Assembly: GCF_030012215.1 (NCBI RefSeq)
Contig: NZ_JASCXX010000018.1
Span: 1 to 64,000, forward strand
Source of the DNA: Anaerobaca lacustris
GTDB lineage: Bacteria > Planctomycetota > Phycisphaerae > Sedimentisphaerales > Anaerobacaceae
Reading direction: 5' to 3'
DNA: 64,000 nucleotides
Shown here piece after piece: positions 34,418 to 42,357 of the stretch. The translations under genes were made by a program, and so were the position numbers. Numbering within the stretch: position 1 is the first letter of the stretch; each line of letters opens with the position of its first letter. The notes beneath the pieces were generated by a model. It made no database searches and was not told where the DNA came from. It worked only from the letters and a program-made list of their open reading frames with translations.

Positions 34418-35335
34418 ATGGAATGGATGCTTGGACAACTCAATACGATGGGCGAAGCCTTTGTGGCGTTCGCCTTGCCTATGCTGGTCGAATCGGCCTT
34501 GTTGATCGGCCTGGTCCTTCTGGTTGCCTTTGCGATTCGGCACAAGGTCCGGGCCGCTCTGCGATGCGGGCTGGTTACGGCAGTCGTGCTGTACCTGGCG
34601 CTGACGCCGTTTCTTCCTTCGTATCCTCCTTCCCACTTCTTGCCTTCGGGCAACGCTGCCTTCGCAGACCCGACCACACACCAGGCAGCGGAACACCCGC
34701 GCGCTTCCCTATCCCGGCCCCTCACCGGACAGTCCCAGACCACCACGGTTGGGATAGGGAAGCCGCCCCACTCGATCACCTGGCAGGCCGGGGTGCTGTT
34801 GCTCTGGCTGGGTGGGGTCGTCGTTGTGGCGGCCGTCATGCTTCGACGTGCCTGCGCCGCCTGCCGCGACGTCGGTCGCTCCGAGGACGCCAATTTCCTG
34901 ATGACCGACATCCTCTCTTATTGCCGCAAGCGCATGGGGATTAAGGGCAAGGTGCGTCTGTGTATCTCCGAGGACGGCACCCGACCGGCCGTATGCGGCC
35001 TGCGGCGGCCCGTCATCGTGGTCCCCCGCAATCTCGTGCCGAAGCTTGGCTCACGACATCTTCGCGACGTGCTGTTCCACGAACTGGCCCACGTCAAACG
35101 CCACGATCTATGGGCAAACGTTATCCAGAATGTCGTGCAGATAGTGCACTTTTACAATCCCTTCCTCTGGATCGCCGGGGCGGCGATTCGCCGTCTGCGG
35201 GACGAAGCGGCCGACGAAACCGTCCGCGAAACGGTCGGCGATGCCGACTGCGCTTACGCCCGGCGGCTCGCCGATGTCCGCCGCCTGGCCCCGCTGCCCG
35301 TCGCCGCCAACCTCGACCTCATCGGCGTCGCGTGA
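34418..35335 (+). CDS. M56 (BlaR1/MecR1-like) membrane metallopeptidase, short
   Basis: 305 aa. Start at 34418 with GGTGAGGAG upstream. Transmembrane helices near 15-40, 48-68 and 122-142, then a cytoplasmic zinc protease domain with HELAH at 221-225 and downstream DEAADETV (third ligand Glu). In BlaR1-type proteins a further helix and a sensor domain follow; here the protein stops at LDLIGVA, where homologs usually continue, so it is C-terminally truncated or a minimal form. The usual BlaI/MecI repressor gene is not adjacent. It may be a regulatory protease whose partner lies elsewhere. Confidence 0.8.
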   Translation: MEWMLGQLNTMGEAFVAFALPMLVESALLIGLVLLVAFAIRHKVRAALRCGLVTAVVLYLALTPFLPSYPPSHFLPSGNAAFADPTTHQAAEHPRASLSRPLTGQSQTTTVGIGKPPHSITWQAGVLLLWLGGVVVVAAVMLRRACAACRDVGRSEDANFLMTDILSYCRKRMGIKGKVRLCISEDGTRPAVCGLRRPVIVVPRNLVPKLGSRHLRDVLFHELAHVKRHDLWANVIQNVVQIVHFYNPFLWIAGAAIRRLRDEAADETVRETVGDADCAYARRLADVRRLAPLPVAANLDLIGVA

Positions 35336-35580
35336 TCGGCACAGGCGTTCCCGCCCTGCCATTTCCGGCCCCGTTCTGCATCGCTGTGGGACCGTCGAGA
35401 TCGACAGGGACCGAAGCGCGGACGTCCCATTTCTGCCCAGCACTTCCAGAGTCCCGGAATAGGTCTTGAGAACTTCCCGTCGGCATGGTAGTATGCAGCC
35501 GGGATGAGTGAAGCCGGGGACGAATGGCAAATAGGCCGAGGCAGCCGAATGCGGTGCGCTCAGGCTGACCGCCGCAAGCG

Positions 35581-35949
35581 ATGACCAACGTTGAAGGGAT
35601 GAACGTGGCCGACGAGGAACAGGAAAAACGTGATTTGATCGACAGTGTGAAGCTGCGCCCCGGTGTTACGTTTGAAGCCGCCCGGCGCAAGCTGGAGAAG
35701 ATAAAGCTCCCGAAGTTCGCGAAAGCGCTGAAGAAGTGCTGGGTCCAGGACCCGGATGGCGACGTCGCACTGGCGAGCAAATGCTGGTTCTTCTGCTGGG
35801 GCTGGAGCGGCCACAGCAGTGATCCGACGGCGGAGTATTGCAGCTTCTTGTGGAACGAGGTGTTTGACAAGGAGTACCGATGGTTCGATGCCAACATCGG
35901 CTATGAGTTTGCGCAGATGCATCGCAACGAGCAGGCGGCCTGTTCGTGA
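35581..35949 (+). CDS. Unknown protein, 122 aa
   Basis: Not recognised. A highly charged N-terminal helix region (VADEEQEKRDLIDSVK, FEAARRKLEKIKLPKFAKALKK) is followed by an aromatic/Cys-rich segment (KCWFFCWGWSGHSSDP, EYCSFLWNEVFDKEYRWFD). No signal peptide. The start is uncertain: neither the ATG at 35581 nor that at 35599 has a good ribosome-binding site. Trp/Cys richness is unlike the neighbours. Confidence 0.45.
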   Translation: MTNVEGMNVADEEQEKRDLIDSVKLRPGVTFEAARRKLEKIKLPKFAKALKKCWVQDPDGDVALASKCWFFCWGWSGHSSDPTAEYCSFLWNEVFDKEYRWFDANIGYEFAQMHRNEQAACS

Positions 35950-36066
35950 GGGGCCCGCCCTTTTCACGACCAGATCAGGTGTAACCTTTCGAAGCGGTCG
36001 TGCACTGTCAGAGTGAATGGGCCCAACAAACGAAACGAACGATCGAATCTGAAAAGGGGGCACATC

Positions 36067-36483
36067 ATGAAGACGCAACTGATGGCAGCAATGACGTTCG
36101 TGTTGGTCTTTGGATTGGTCGCTACGGCCGAGACGGCGCCCGCCGTCGAGACCGAGACCGCTCGCATCAGCGCAAATGCCGTGCAGACGCCGTCCCCAGG
36201 CGTGGAGCCGAAGGGCGATCGGATCGGTCCGCGCGACCGAACACGCGGCGAGAACCCGCCTCGCGACGGCCGCGGCATCGGGCGCGGATATGCACGCGGG
36301 CCGCGCAATGGCCTCGGAGTCGGGCCCGCTCGCGGCTTCGGACGCGGCCAGGGGTATGGCTTGCGTGATGGCAGCGGCTTCGGACGCGGTCAGGGGTATG
36401 GTCTGCGTGACGGCAGCGGTGTCGGACGTGGGTTCGGACGCGGCCTGCGCGACGGCACCGGCCCGAACTGTCGGGTGAACTGA
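36067..36483 (+). CDS. Exported glycine/arginine-rich repeat protein, 138 aa
   Basis: Signal peptide MKTQLMAAMTFVLVFGLVATAETA from the ATG at 36067 (AGGGGG upstream). The mature part is disordered and basic. Three 14-residue repeats of the type GFGRGQGYGLRDGS occupy about residues 90-131, the third diverged. Cationic, exported, low-complexity; perhaps surface or nucleic-acid/polysaccharide binding. No known family. Followed by a perfect 17-bp-stem hairpin. Confidence 0.65.
   Translation: MKTQLMAAMTFVLVFGLVATAETAPAVETETARISANAVQTPSPGVEPKGDRIGPRDRTRGENPPRDGRGIGRGYARGPRNGLGVGPARGFGRGQGYGLRDGSGFGRGQGYGLRDGSGVGRGFGRGLRDGTGPNCRVN
36334..36459 (+). repeat. Three tandem 42-bp coding repeats
   Basis: Units at 36334-36375, 36376-36417 and 36418-36459, in frame, each encoding 14 residues. 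Units 1 and 2 differ at only a few third positions; unit 3 is rearranged. A possible slippage site within the glycine-rich protein. Confidence 0.85.
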
Positions 36484-36518
36484 CGATGCGAAACCCCAGT
36501 AAGGCAGCGGTGATTCGT

Positions 36519-36565
36519 ACGGCCGCCTGTCAAGGCACTGTGTGACAACCTTGACAGGCGGCCGT
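36519..36565. terminator. Perfect 17-bp stem hairpin between convergent genes
   Basis: ACGGCCGCCTGTCAAGG (36519-36535), a 13-nt loop, then its exact reverse complement (36549-36565). Situated between the stop of the glycine-rich gene and the stop of the minus-strand DUF2279 gene, as expected for a bidirectional terminator. It has no T-tract on either side. Confidence 0.6.
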
Positions 36566-36622
36566 CTCTGTGACCATTTGCAGCCGCGCCGGGCCGTGAG
36601 ACTATCGAGCGCGGCGTCGCTG

Positions 36623-37651
36623 TCAGTCGAAGCTGTGCTGGGCGGGCAGGTAGGTATATGGCATCTGGACGTAATCGAATAGGTTCCAGGCCTTCTGTCC
36701 GGTCAGGCGATCGAGCATGTACGTCACGTTGAGGCCGAGGCCGACGTAGCCGTGACGCGTTTCCCGACGGAAGTACCGGTCGTCGCCGGAGACGTAGCCT
36801 CGCGTATAATAGCCCACGTGCACCTCCAGGGCCCGCATCATCGGGTCGTCGCTCTTTAGCAGACCGCCCAGCTTCAGGGCCAGCAGATATTTGTGGCCGG
36901 AGTAGTCGGTGAACGGGTCCAGGCGGTCGCCACGCAGGAACTGACGTGAGGGGATCCACTCGAGCCGAAAGTCCACGGATTCGGCCAGAGAGGGACTGAG
37001 CTGGCGAGCGTAGGCCAGTGCCGCGCCGCAGGTGTTGAAAAGCAGATCCTCCCAACTGAAGCCATGGTCCTTACTGAACCCGTCGCCGATCTCAACGAGG
37101 GTGGTGTGGGCCCAACTGGTCAGCGTGCCGTACAGGGCCGCCTCGCGTGGCTCGAAATCCCAGGAGGCGTAGAGCTGGCTGTACAGCATGGCCAGCGCAT
37201 AGTTGGCCCAGGCATGGCCCAGCTTGTCGGCTCCCCCGTACTTGGTGTCTCGCTCGAACCAACCCTCGTCCTGAAACGTGAAACCCGAGCTGCCGTGCTT
37301 CCATGCGATGGACCCAAAACCCAGGATCGCCGCGGCGCCCCCGACGTTCAGGGCGAGCACCTTCCGCCGGCGCGTCCAGAAGGAATCCGCTTCGGGGTCG
37401 GTCGTGAACGGCCAGGAAGAGGAATCTTCGATTCCGTTCGCAGCGTCTGGAGTCGGTGCTCCGTTCGGCCACAGTTCGGGCCAGGGCGAGACCGGGTGTT
37501 GGGCCCGCGCCGGCAACACGAACGTCAGCAGGAGAATCACCGCCAGCGCACGCCGGCGCGCCGGCGGGGTGCCATGGCGAGTTGTGGAGAACGATGCGAC
37601 CATCACTTCTTGCGGCTCCGCCCGGACTGCGGGTATCTCTTTTGACCACAT
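36623..37651 (-). CDS. YfiM-like DUF2279 protein, exported
   Basis: 342 aa from the ATG at 37651 (GGAGG about 11 nt upstream). The ATG at 37603 is an equally possible start and still keeps the signal peptide RRRALAVILLLTFVLPARA. The central part carries the DUF2279 signature: FQDEGWFERDTKYGGADKLGHAWANYALA. The rest contains AYARQ...DFRLEWIPS and a C-terminal beta-rich part (EVHVGYYTRGYVSGDDRYFRRETRHGYVGLGLNVTYML) that looks like an outer-membrane barrel end. Predicted envelope protein of unknown function. It lies next to a PAP2-like gene on the same strand. Confidence 0.75.
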   Translation of the reverse strand: MWSKEIPAVRAEPQEVMVASFSTTRHGTPPARRRALAVILLLTFVLPARAQHPVSPWPELWPNGAPTPDAANGIEDSSSWPFTTDPEADSFWTRRRKVLALNVGGAAAILGFGSIAWKHGSSGFTFQDEGWFERDTKYGGADKLGHAWANYALAMLYSQLYASWDFEPREAALYGTLTSWAHTTLVEIGDGFSKDHGFSWEDLLFNTCGAALAYARQLSPSLAESVDFRLEWIPSRQFLRGDRLDPFTDYSGHKYLLALKLGGLLKSDDPMMRALEVHVGYYTRGYVSGDDRYFRRETRHGYVGLGLNVTYMLDRLTGQKAWNLFDYVQMPYTYLPAQHSFD

Positions 37652-37712
37652 ATCAGGTCCATACCTCCGGCCGCGCCGACGGCATGGATGGCCTGGCACG
37701 TCCGTGCGGCGA

Positions 37713-38516
37713 TTACCATTCGATGACCAGAGAGAGCATGCTGCTGTTGGCGTCGATCGTCGGCACGATGGACACGTTGCCCCTCTTTTTCTCCGAGGCG
37801 AAGACCGCATCCACGGATTCCCAGGCCATGTACCATCCCAGGGCCGCCTGGGACAGATAATGCGCGTCGTCATTGACTCGCGACCACGCCGCCAGAAACG
37901 AACCGGCACAGGCAAGGTACTTGAGCAGATCGTTGTCCTCGATCATCCTCGACAGTGTCAGGAATGGAACCGCTCCTATGAACGCATGTCCGCTCACCCC
38001 GTTGTTGTCATCGAAAGGCCTCCATCGCGAATCGTTTTCTGACTCGCCGGGACGGGAACCGCCTGTGACTGTCTGCATGAGAAGCGCGGCCGGCCCGCCC
38101 GCCAGATAGGCCCTCGACGTGTATGCCCCCCAAGCACCGATGGGAGAGTTGTCGTCGATGTATTTTGTGCCGGCCGAGAGCAGTGCGATGGGTATCAGAT
38201 ACTTCCCTTCGCCAAACACTTTCGCCACATCCCCGAAGTCGTCTGTGCCGGAATTGCGGAGCCCGCTCTGGTATCTGTCCTGAACGTAACGGTCGATGTT
38301 TGTGTTTGCCACGATCGCGCCGGCGCCGAAGCCCAGCCCCATTCGGGTCAGTCTCTTGTGGCTGTAGAACGCGCGGTAATCGTTGACGATGGTCTCCGCA
38401 ATACCGATCTCTTTCGTGTCGGCGGCATCCTCCGATGCACGAGCGGTATCCGGAATGGAAGCCGCCATCACAAGTAGAAGACATGAGAGTCCAATTCGTA
38501 TTCTTCTATCGTCCAT
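37713..38516 (-). CDS. PAP2-superfamily phosphatase-like protein, exported
   Basis: 267 aa with a signal peptide (IGLSCLLLVMAASIPDTARAS). PAP2 landmarks: TGGSRPGESEND (motif 1 region, RP present but the upstream Lys unclear), NGVSGHAFIGAVPFL (motif 2 SGH) and WSRVNDDAHYLSQAALGW (motif 3 with Arg and His). Likely a membrane-associated or periplasmic phosphatase acting on lipid pyrophosphates or sugar phosphates. Divergent motif 1 leaves activity uncertain. The DUF2279 gene follows 61 bp downstream on the same strand. Confidence 0.75.
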   Translation of the reverse strand: MDDRRIRIGLSCLLLVMAASIPDTARASEDAADTKEIGIAETIVNDYRAFYSHKRLTRMGLGFGAGAIVANTNIDRYVQDRYQSGLRNSGTDDFGDVAKVFGEGKYLIPIALLSAGTKYIDDNSPIGAWGAYTSRAYLAGGPAALLMQTVTGGSRPGESENDSRWRPFDDNNGVSGHAFIGAVPFLTLSRMIEDNDLLKYLACAGSFLAAWSRVNDDAHYLSQAALGWYMAWESVDAVFASEKKRGNVSIVPTIDANSSMLSLVIEW

Positions 38517-38853
38517 AGTCTCCCATCCGAAGCCACAATCGAAACATGTTCATCCATATTCGGGCTGACGTCCCCCGATACCCTTGCGTCGGCCGCACGA
38601 GCGGCTTATGCTATCCGAACTCACCGCTTGCCCGCAACAAGAATGTCGCCGGCGTCGGGAGCCACGGCGGATTTCGAGCCGGTCGTGGGGGCGTCGATGG
38701 TCGCCAGGATGCCGGCAAGATCTCGCGCGTCTGGGGTGTTGCACGGTCGCTCGCCGCTATGGTATGCTGGCCGAGCACGTCAGGCCGCCGAAGGTCGTAT
38801 GGCGGCAAGGCATCGTGTGTATTGAAGCTCGATTTCGCAGATGAGGAGGACGG
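38517..38853. other. Divergent intergenic region, 337 bp
   Basis: Between the PAP2-like gene (minus) and the beta-helix gene (plus). High GC. Several short overlapping open frames, none with family resemblance or a good ribosome-binding site. Nothing else seen. Confidence 0.4.
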
Positions 38854-40452
38854 ATGTTTGCCGTTTCCAAGCAGATCGCAGGCGGCATCGGGCCGCTGAT
38901 GTGGAGCGTCCTGTTGCTGCTGGGCGCCCGAACCGAAGGGGCGACCGCCAATCCGCTGCCGTCAGTCCACGCGCTCGTCGAGGCGGCCGAGAGGGGCGCC
39001 GTCATCGAACTGCCGGCCGGTACGTTCGAATTGGACCGCCCGCTCGTCATCGACAAGCCCCTGTCTCTGGCCGGCCGGGGCAAGGACAGGACGGTGCTGC
39101 GTTCGACTGCCGGCCAGACCGGCGCGATGCTGATCGTCCGGAACGTTTCGGGCGTTCACCTGGCTCGATTCACACTGGATGGAGCCGGTAATGCACACGT
39201 TTCGCAAGGGATCGTTCTGTCCAACGGCAGCGGTCACCGGCTGGAGGAGTTGTGCATTCGTGACATCCCCGGCTCCGGCGACTTCGGGCCTCACGGCATC
39301 TACGCCAGTGCCAACGTGACCGACAGCGTCTTCGCGCGCCTGGAAATCCGCAACATCGGCTGCGATTCGGAGTGGGGGGCGGGCATCCGCATCGGCAAGG
39401 GCGGACGCGGCAACACGATCGAGGACAACGACCTGAGCGGCTTCGGTCGGGGTGGCATTCTCACCACGCACGGAAGCACCGACACGCGCATCCTGCGGAA
39501 CAGCGTGCGCGAGTTCGGCTTCGCCGGACCGGGGCTGGGCATTGAGGTCTGGGGCAGCGGCCGACGCGTCGTTATCGAGGACAACAGCGTCGATCACTGG
39601 ATCAGTGTAGACGGCCAGGAAGACGTCGCCATTCGACGCAATGCGATCACCGGGGCTGCCGACCCAGCCCGCATCGGCAGCTACGTTCTCGAACTGGTCA
39701 ACAGCCAACGTGTTGTCATGACCGACAACGTCGCCTCCGGCGGCAACCAGATCGGCATCTCCGTCTCCAACCGCGCCCGCAAGGATCTCGCCTACTGGGC
39801 CCGCAACCGCATGGCCGGCTGCCAGACCTGGGGCGCCCAGATCCAGGGCGAAGAGGGCGGCGCGCATCGCATGTACTTCTATCGAAATGTCTTTGAGCAG
39901 ACCCGCAAGTCCGAGCGGTCGCTGTACCCCGGCGCCGCCGGACATGGCTTTCGCTTCAATGGCAACGCGTTCGAGATGGTCCTGCACGCCAACCGCATGG
40001 TCGGCAACCGCGGCGCCGGCATCCAGTTGGGCGGGCCGAACCTCGACCGTCTGACCTTCATCGAGAACGTCGTCCAGGACAACGACGGACCCGCCGTAGC
40101 CGGTGCCTTTCGCGGCGACCACCTCCTCTGGCGGGCCGACGACGTCTCGGGCAACCAGGGCGGTGACAACGCGCTGACGAGCAAAGGCTTCGATGAGCGG
40201 TCCCTGCCCGATCTGGCGATCCGAATCTCCGCCGACCCGAAGACCGGCAAACCGGTGACGTTCCAACTGGAAGGCTTCGATCCGGCCCGCTTCAGCGAAG
40301 TCCTCTGGGACCTTGACCACGGCATCCCGCGCACCGGCCGCACCGTCGAGCACACCTACGACTGCCCCGGCCGACACCGAATCGCCGCCATCGCCTGGAC
40401 CACCGACGGCCAAGCCACCCTCGCCGAAGCCACTCTCACCCTCACCGACTGA
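38854..40452 (+). CDS. Right-handed parallel beta-helix protein, exported
   Basis: 532 aa. Signal peptide PLMWSVLLLLGARTEGATA. Residues 45-440 are pectate-lyase-like beta-helix repeats (rungs such as NTIEDNDLSGFGRGGILTTHG, RVVIEDNSVDHWISV, RVVMTDNVASGGNQIGISV). The C-terminus has a PKD-like beta sandwich (FQLEGFDPARFSEVLWDLDHG, HTYDCPGRHRIAAIAW). Probably a secreted polysaccharide lyase, epimerase or binding protein; the catalytic residues cannot be placed. Confidence 0.8.
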   Translation: MFAVSKQIAGGIGPLMWSVLLLLGARTEGATANPLPSVHALVEAAERGAVIELPAGTFELDRPLVIDKPLSLAGRGKDRTVLRSTAGQTGAMLIVRNVSGVHLARFTLDGAGNAHVSQGIVLSNGSGHRLEELCIRDIPGSGDFGPHGIYASANVTDSVFARLEIRNIGCDSEWGAGIRIGKGGRGNTIEDNDLSGFGRGGILTTHGSTDTRILRNSVREFGFAGPGLGIEVWGSGRRVVIEDNSVDHWISVDGQEDVAIRRNAITGAADPARIGSYVLELVNSQRVVMTDNVASGGNQIGISVSNRARKDLAYWARNRMAGCQTWGAQIQGEEGGAHRMYFYRNVFEQTRKSERSLYPGAAGHGFRFNGNAFEMVLHANRMVGNRGAGIQLGGPNLDRLTFIENVVQDNDGPAVAGAFRGDHLLWRADDVSGNQGGDNALTSKGFDERSLPDLAIRISADPKTGKPVTFQLEGFDPARFSEVLWDLDHGIPRTGRTVEHTYDCPGRHRIAAIAWTTDGQATLAEATLTLTD

Positions 40453-40496
40453 CCGCCGAAACGCAAACAAGCGGTGCGCGATACTCTGAGCCAACG

Positions 40497-40531
40497 CCAT
40501 CCCCAAGCCCTGCCGGCCTTGAGGCTGCCAC
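40497..40531 (-). repeat. Dispersed GTGGCAG repeat, copy 2
   Basis: In minus-strand reading it runs GTGGCAGCCTCAAG, a GC-rich middle, then TTGGGGATGG. It matches the pattern at 26604-26637 and 45954-46007. Located 13 bp before the oldest asnS 3'-end copy. Confidence 0.55.
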
Positions 40532-40543
40532 CGGCGGTACGAC

Positions 40544-40630
40544 AGCCTCTCGTCAGATGTAGACCTTGTCCATAATGCGGGGAAAGGGAGCGTCCTTTTC
40601 GTCAGTGACCCAGGCGCGGGTGCGTTCGCC
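40544..40630 (-). repeat. asnS 3'-end copy C (most diverged)
   Basis: Read on the minus strand it encodes GERTRAWVTDEK then DAPFPRIMDKVYI and a TGA stop (40553-40555). This corresponds to the last 29 or so residues of the AsnRS at 42268 (VERTLAWITGEK ... IPFPRMMDKVYI) with a 4-codon in-frame deletion. Substitutions are mainly codon-conservative. It continues about 10 bp past the stop (GCCTCT), as copy B also does. Confidence 0.8.
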
Positions 40631-40738
40631 CCTGTTGACGCGAGGACACAACGTCTTGACGGAGAGGGTCTGTTCGTATAGAGATGCGCAGAAATGGGGC
40701 TGGTCCTCGGTCCTGTTTGTCTGTAGGAGGCATCGCCG

Positions 40739-41515
40739 ATGGAAGACGTTCACGTAGTTGACACGAACGCAGACAACATCCTCGAATACGGGGTGTGCGG
40801 GTACAAGAACATCAAACGCGCGGGATTCTCGGAGAAGATCGCGTGGCTGAAGGCCCGTTGGCCCGAAGGGATGAAGATCAAGACCCTGTTTTCCGACAAG
40901 GACGGTGCGCAGGGCATGATCGAGTACCTTCCCGGGGAATACTGCTGGCGACCGGTAGATGCCGGCGGATACGTGTTCGTTCACTGCATCTTCGTTGGTT
41001 TCAAGAAGGCCTACAAAGGGAAAGGCTATGGTTCGCTTCTGCTCCAGGCGTGCCTGGAGGAGGCAAAGAGGCGGAAGATGCACGGCGTCGCGGCGGTGAC
41101 CCGGAAAGGTCCGTTCATGGCGGGCAAGGACATTTTCGCCAAGCACGGCTTCACGGTGGTCGACACCGCGCCGCCTGACTTCGAGTTGGTCGTGACTCGT
41201 TTCCACAAGAATGCCCCTGTGCCGACGTTCAAGGGCGACGAAGCGAAGAGGCTGAGTCCTTACCGCCAGGGACTTACGATCATTCGCGCCGATCAGTGCC
41301 CGTATTCCGTGAAGAATGTCGCGGAGATGGCCGGGACGGCCAGGACGGTCTTCGGTCTTCAGCCCCGTATCGTTACGTTAGGCAGTTGCGAGGAAGCTCA
41401 GAACAGCCCGTGCCCTTTCGGAACCTTTTGCATCGTCCATGACGGCAAGGTGATCGCCTGTCACCCCATCAGCAATACTCGATTCACGAACATCATGAAG
41501 GGGATACTGCGGTAG
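40739..41515 (+). CDS. GNAT acetyltransferase with YoaP domain
   Basis: 258 aa. Start at 40739 with TAGGAGG at 40724-40730. Residues 40-150 are a GNAT fold: VFVHCIFVGFKKAYKGKGYGSLLLQACLEEAKRR contains the acetyl-CoA pyrophosphate-binding RGxGxG/A-like KGKGYGS motif. The C-terminal 60 residues (PYSVKNVAEMAGTARTVFGLQPRIVTL, SPCPFGTFCIVHDGKVIACHPISNTRF) form the YoaP domain. An N-acetyltransferase of unknown substrate, possibly resistance-related. It sits between two copies of the asnS 3' end and looks like cargo of that array. Confidence 0.85.
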   Translation: MEDVHVVDTNADNILEYGVCGYKNIKRAGFSEKIAWLKARWPEGMKIKTLFSDKDGAQGMIEYLPGEYCWRPVDAGGYVFVHCIFVGFKKAYKGKGYGSLLLQACLEEAKRRKMHGVAAVTRKGPFMAGKDIFAKHGFTVVDTAPPDFELVVTRFHKNAPVPTFKGDEAKRLSPYRQGLTIIRADQCPYSVKNVAEMAGTARTVFGLQPRIVTLGSCEEAQNSPCPFGTFCIVHDGKVIACHPISNTRFTNIMKGILR

Positions 41516-41525
41516 TTCGTCTCTT

Positions 41526-41606
41526 GCCTCTGTTCAAATGTACACTTTGTCCATCATGCGGGGGAAGGGGATGCACTGGCGGATGTACTTTTCGCCGGTG
41601 ATCCAG
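41526..41606 (-). repeat. asnS 3'-end copy B
   Basis: Minus-strand reading gives WITGEKYIRQCIPFPR and MMDKVYI with a TGA stop at 41534-41536. It differs from the real asnS end at only three bases over about 75, two of them synonymous (the third His to Tyr). The match stops abruptly upstream of the Trp codon. Similarity extends about 10 bp past the stop. Confidence 0.9.
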
Positions 41607-41673
41607 TGGCGTAGGATCGGCACGAGCGAGTGAGTTGCCCATCCCATGCCGGTGTTCGGGGGGGCTATCCTTG

Positions 41674-41967
41674 TCAGAGATAGCGGCCGATATCGAGGGC
41701 GGTGTGGAAGACGCCGAGTATCTCGATCAGGCCGTCGGTGCGGATGAGGTAGGCGATGCGGTAGTGCCCGAAAAGGAGAATCCGAATCTCACCTTCCGGC
41801 TCACAGCGATGTGCATGGCCCAAACGCGGGAAGCGGCGCAGCATCTGGACCTTCTCGTAAATGGAGGTGACGACACGGTGTGCCGCCTGCGGATTGTCTT
41901 GCGCGATGTAGCGGTAAATGTCCTCAAGCCAGATGGCGGCCTCTTCGGTCCATCTCAGCTCTGCCAT
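41674..41967 (-). CDS. ParE/RelE-family toxin, 97 aa
   Basis: MAELRWTEEAAIWLEDIYRYIAQDNPQAA is the canonical ParE N-terminus, followed by RRFPRLGHAHRCEPEGEIRILLFGHYRIAYLIR and the LGVFHTALDI end (conserved Arg, Tyr and His). Probably a gyrase inhibitor. Its start overlaps the antitoxin stop by 13 bp. Lies between copy B of the asnS 3' end and asnS itself. Confidence 0.85.
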   Translation of the reverse strand: MAELRWTEEAAIWLEDIYRYIAQDNPQAAHRVVTSIYEKVQMLRRFPRLGHAHRCEPEGEIRILLFGHYRIAYLIRTDGLIEILGVFHTALDIGRYL

Positions 41968-42137
41968 AGCTGGATTCGCTTGCCCATTTCCTCGTTGGAG
42001 ACCACGCGGCCGTTGCGGATGTCGGACAGACCGCGTTCGACCATGCGCTCGAACGCTAACTCGCGCAGGATTTCATCATAGGACGAATCGTCCGGCTGTG
42101 TCTCTATCAACTCTCTGATCTTCTCTTTGGCGGTCAT
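41955..42137 (-). CDS. Antitoxin of ParE module, 60 aa
   Basis: MTAKEKIRELIETQPDDSSYDEILRELAFERMVERGLSDI... NGRVVSNEEMGKRI is a typical small antitoxin of the kind paired with ParE in many bacteria (the VVSNEEMGKRI C-terminus recurs in this group). ATG at 42137 with GGAG 11 nt upstream; the open frame to 42263 lacks support. Antitoxin first, toxin second, overlapping. Confidence 0.8.
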   Translation of the reverse strand: MTAKEKIRELIETQPDDSSYDEILRELAFERMVERGLSDIRNGRVVSNEEMGKRIQLWQS

Positions 42138-42251
42138 GGTTTCATGCTCCACTGCACTCTGACGGCCCTCAGTATACCACTTCGTGCTCTCGCAATCAAC
42201 AGCCGCCGTGGAGAATACGCAGTCTCCAGTGCCCCACACGGCTGGACTGGC

Positions 42252-42357
42252 CTGCCTTTGCATTCGTTCAGATGTAGACTTTGTCCATCATGCGGGGGAA
42301 GGGGATGCACTGGCGGATGTGCTTTTCGCCGGTGATCCAGGCGAGGGTCCGCTCGAC
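42252..42357 (-). repeat. asnS 3'-end copy A (in the intact gene)
   Basis: The 3' part of asnS plus about 16 bp after its stop. Reference for the repeat copies at 41526-41606 and 40544-40630. All three are in the same orientation. Confidence 0.85.

Noticed and set aside
40553-41206. Minus-strand ORF ending in the AsnRS-like tail
   Set aside because: Only the last 26 or so codons resemble AsnRS; the rest is antisense to the GNAT-YoaP gene, so it is a repeat remnant and not a gene.
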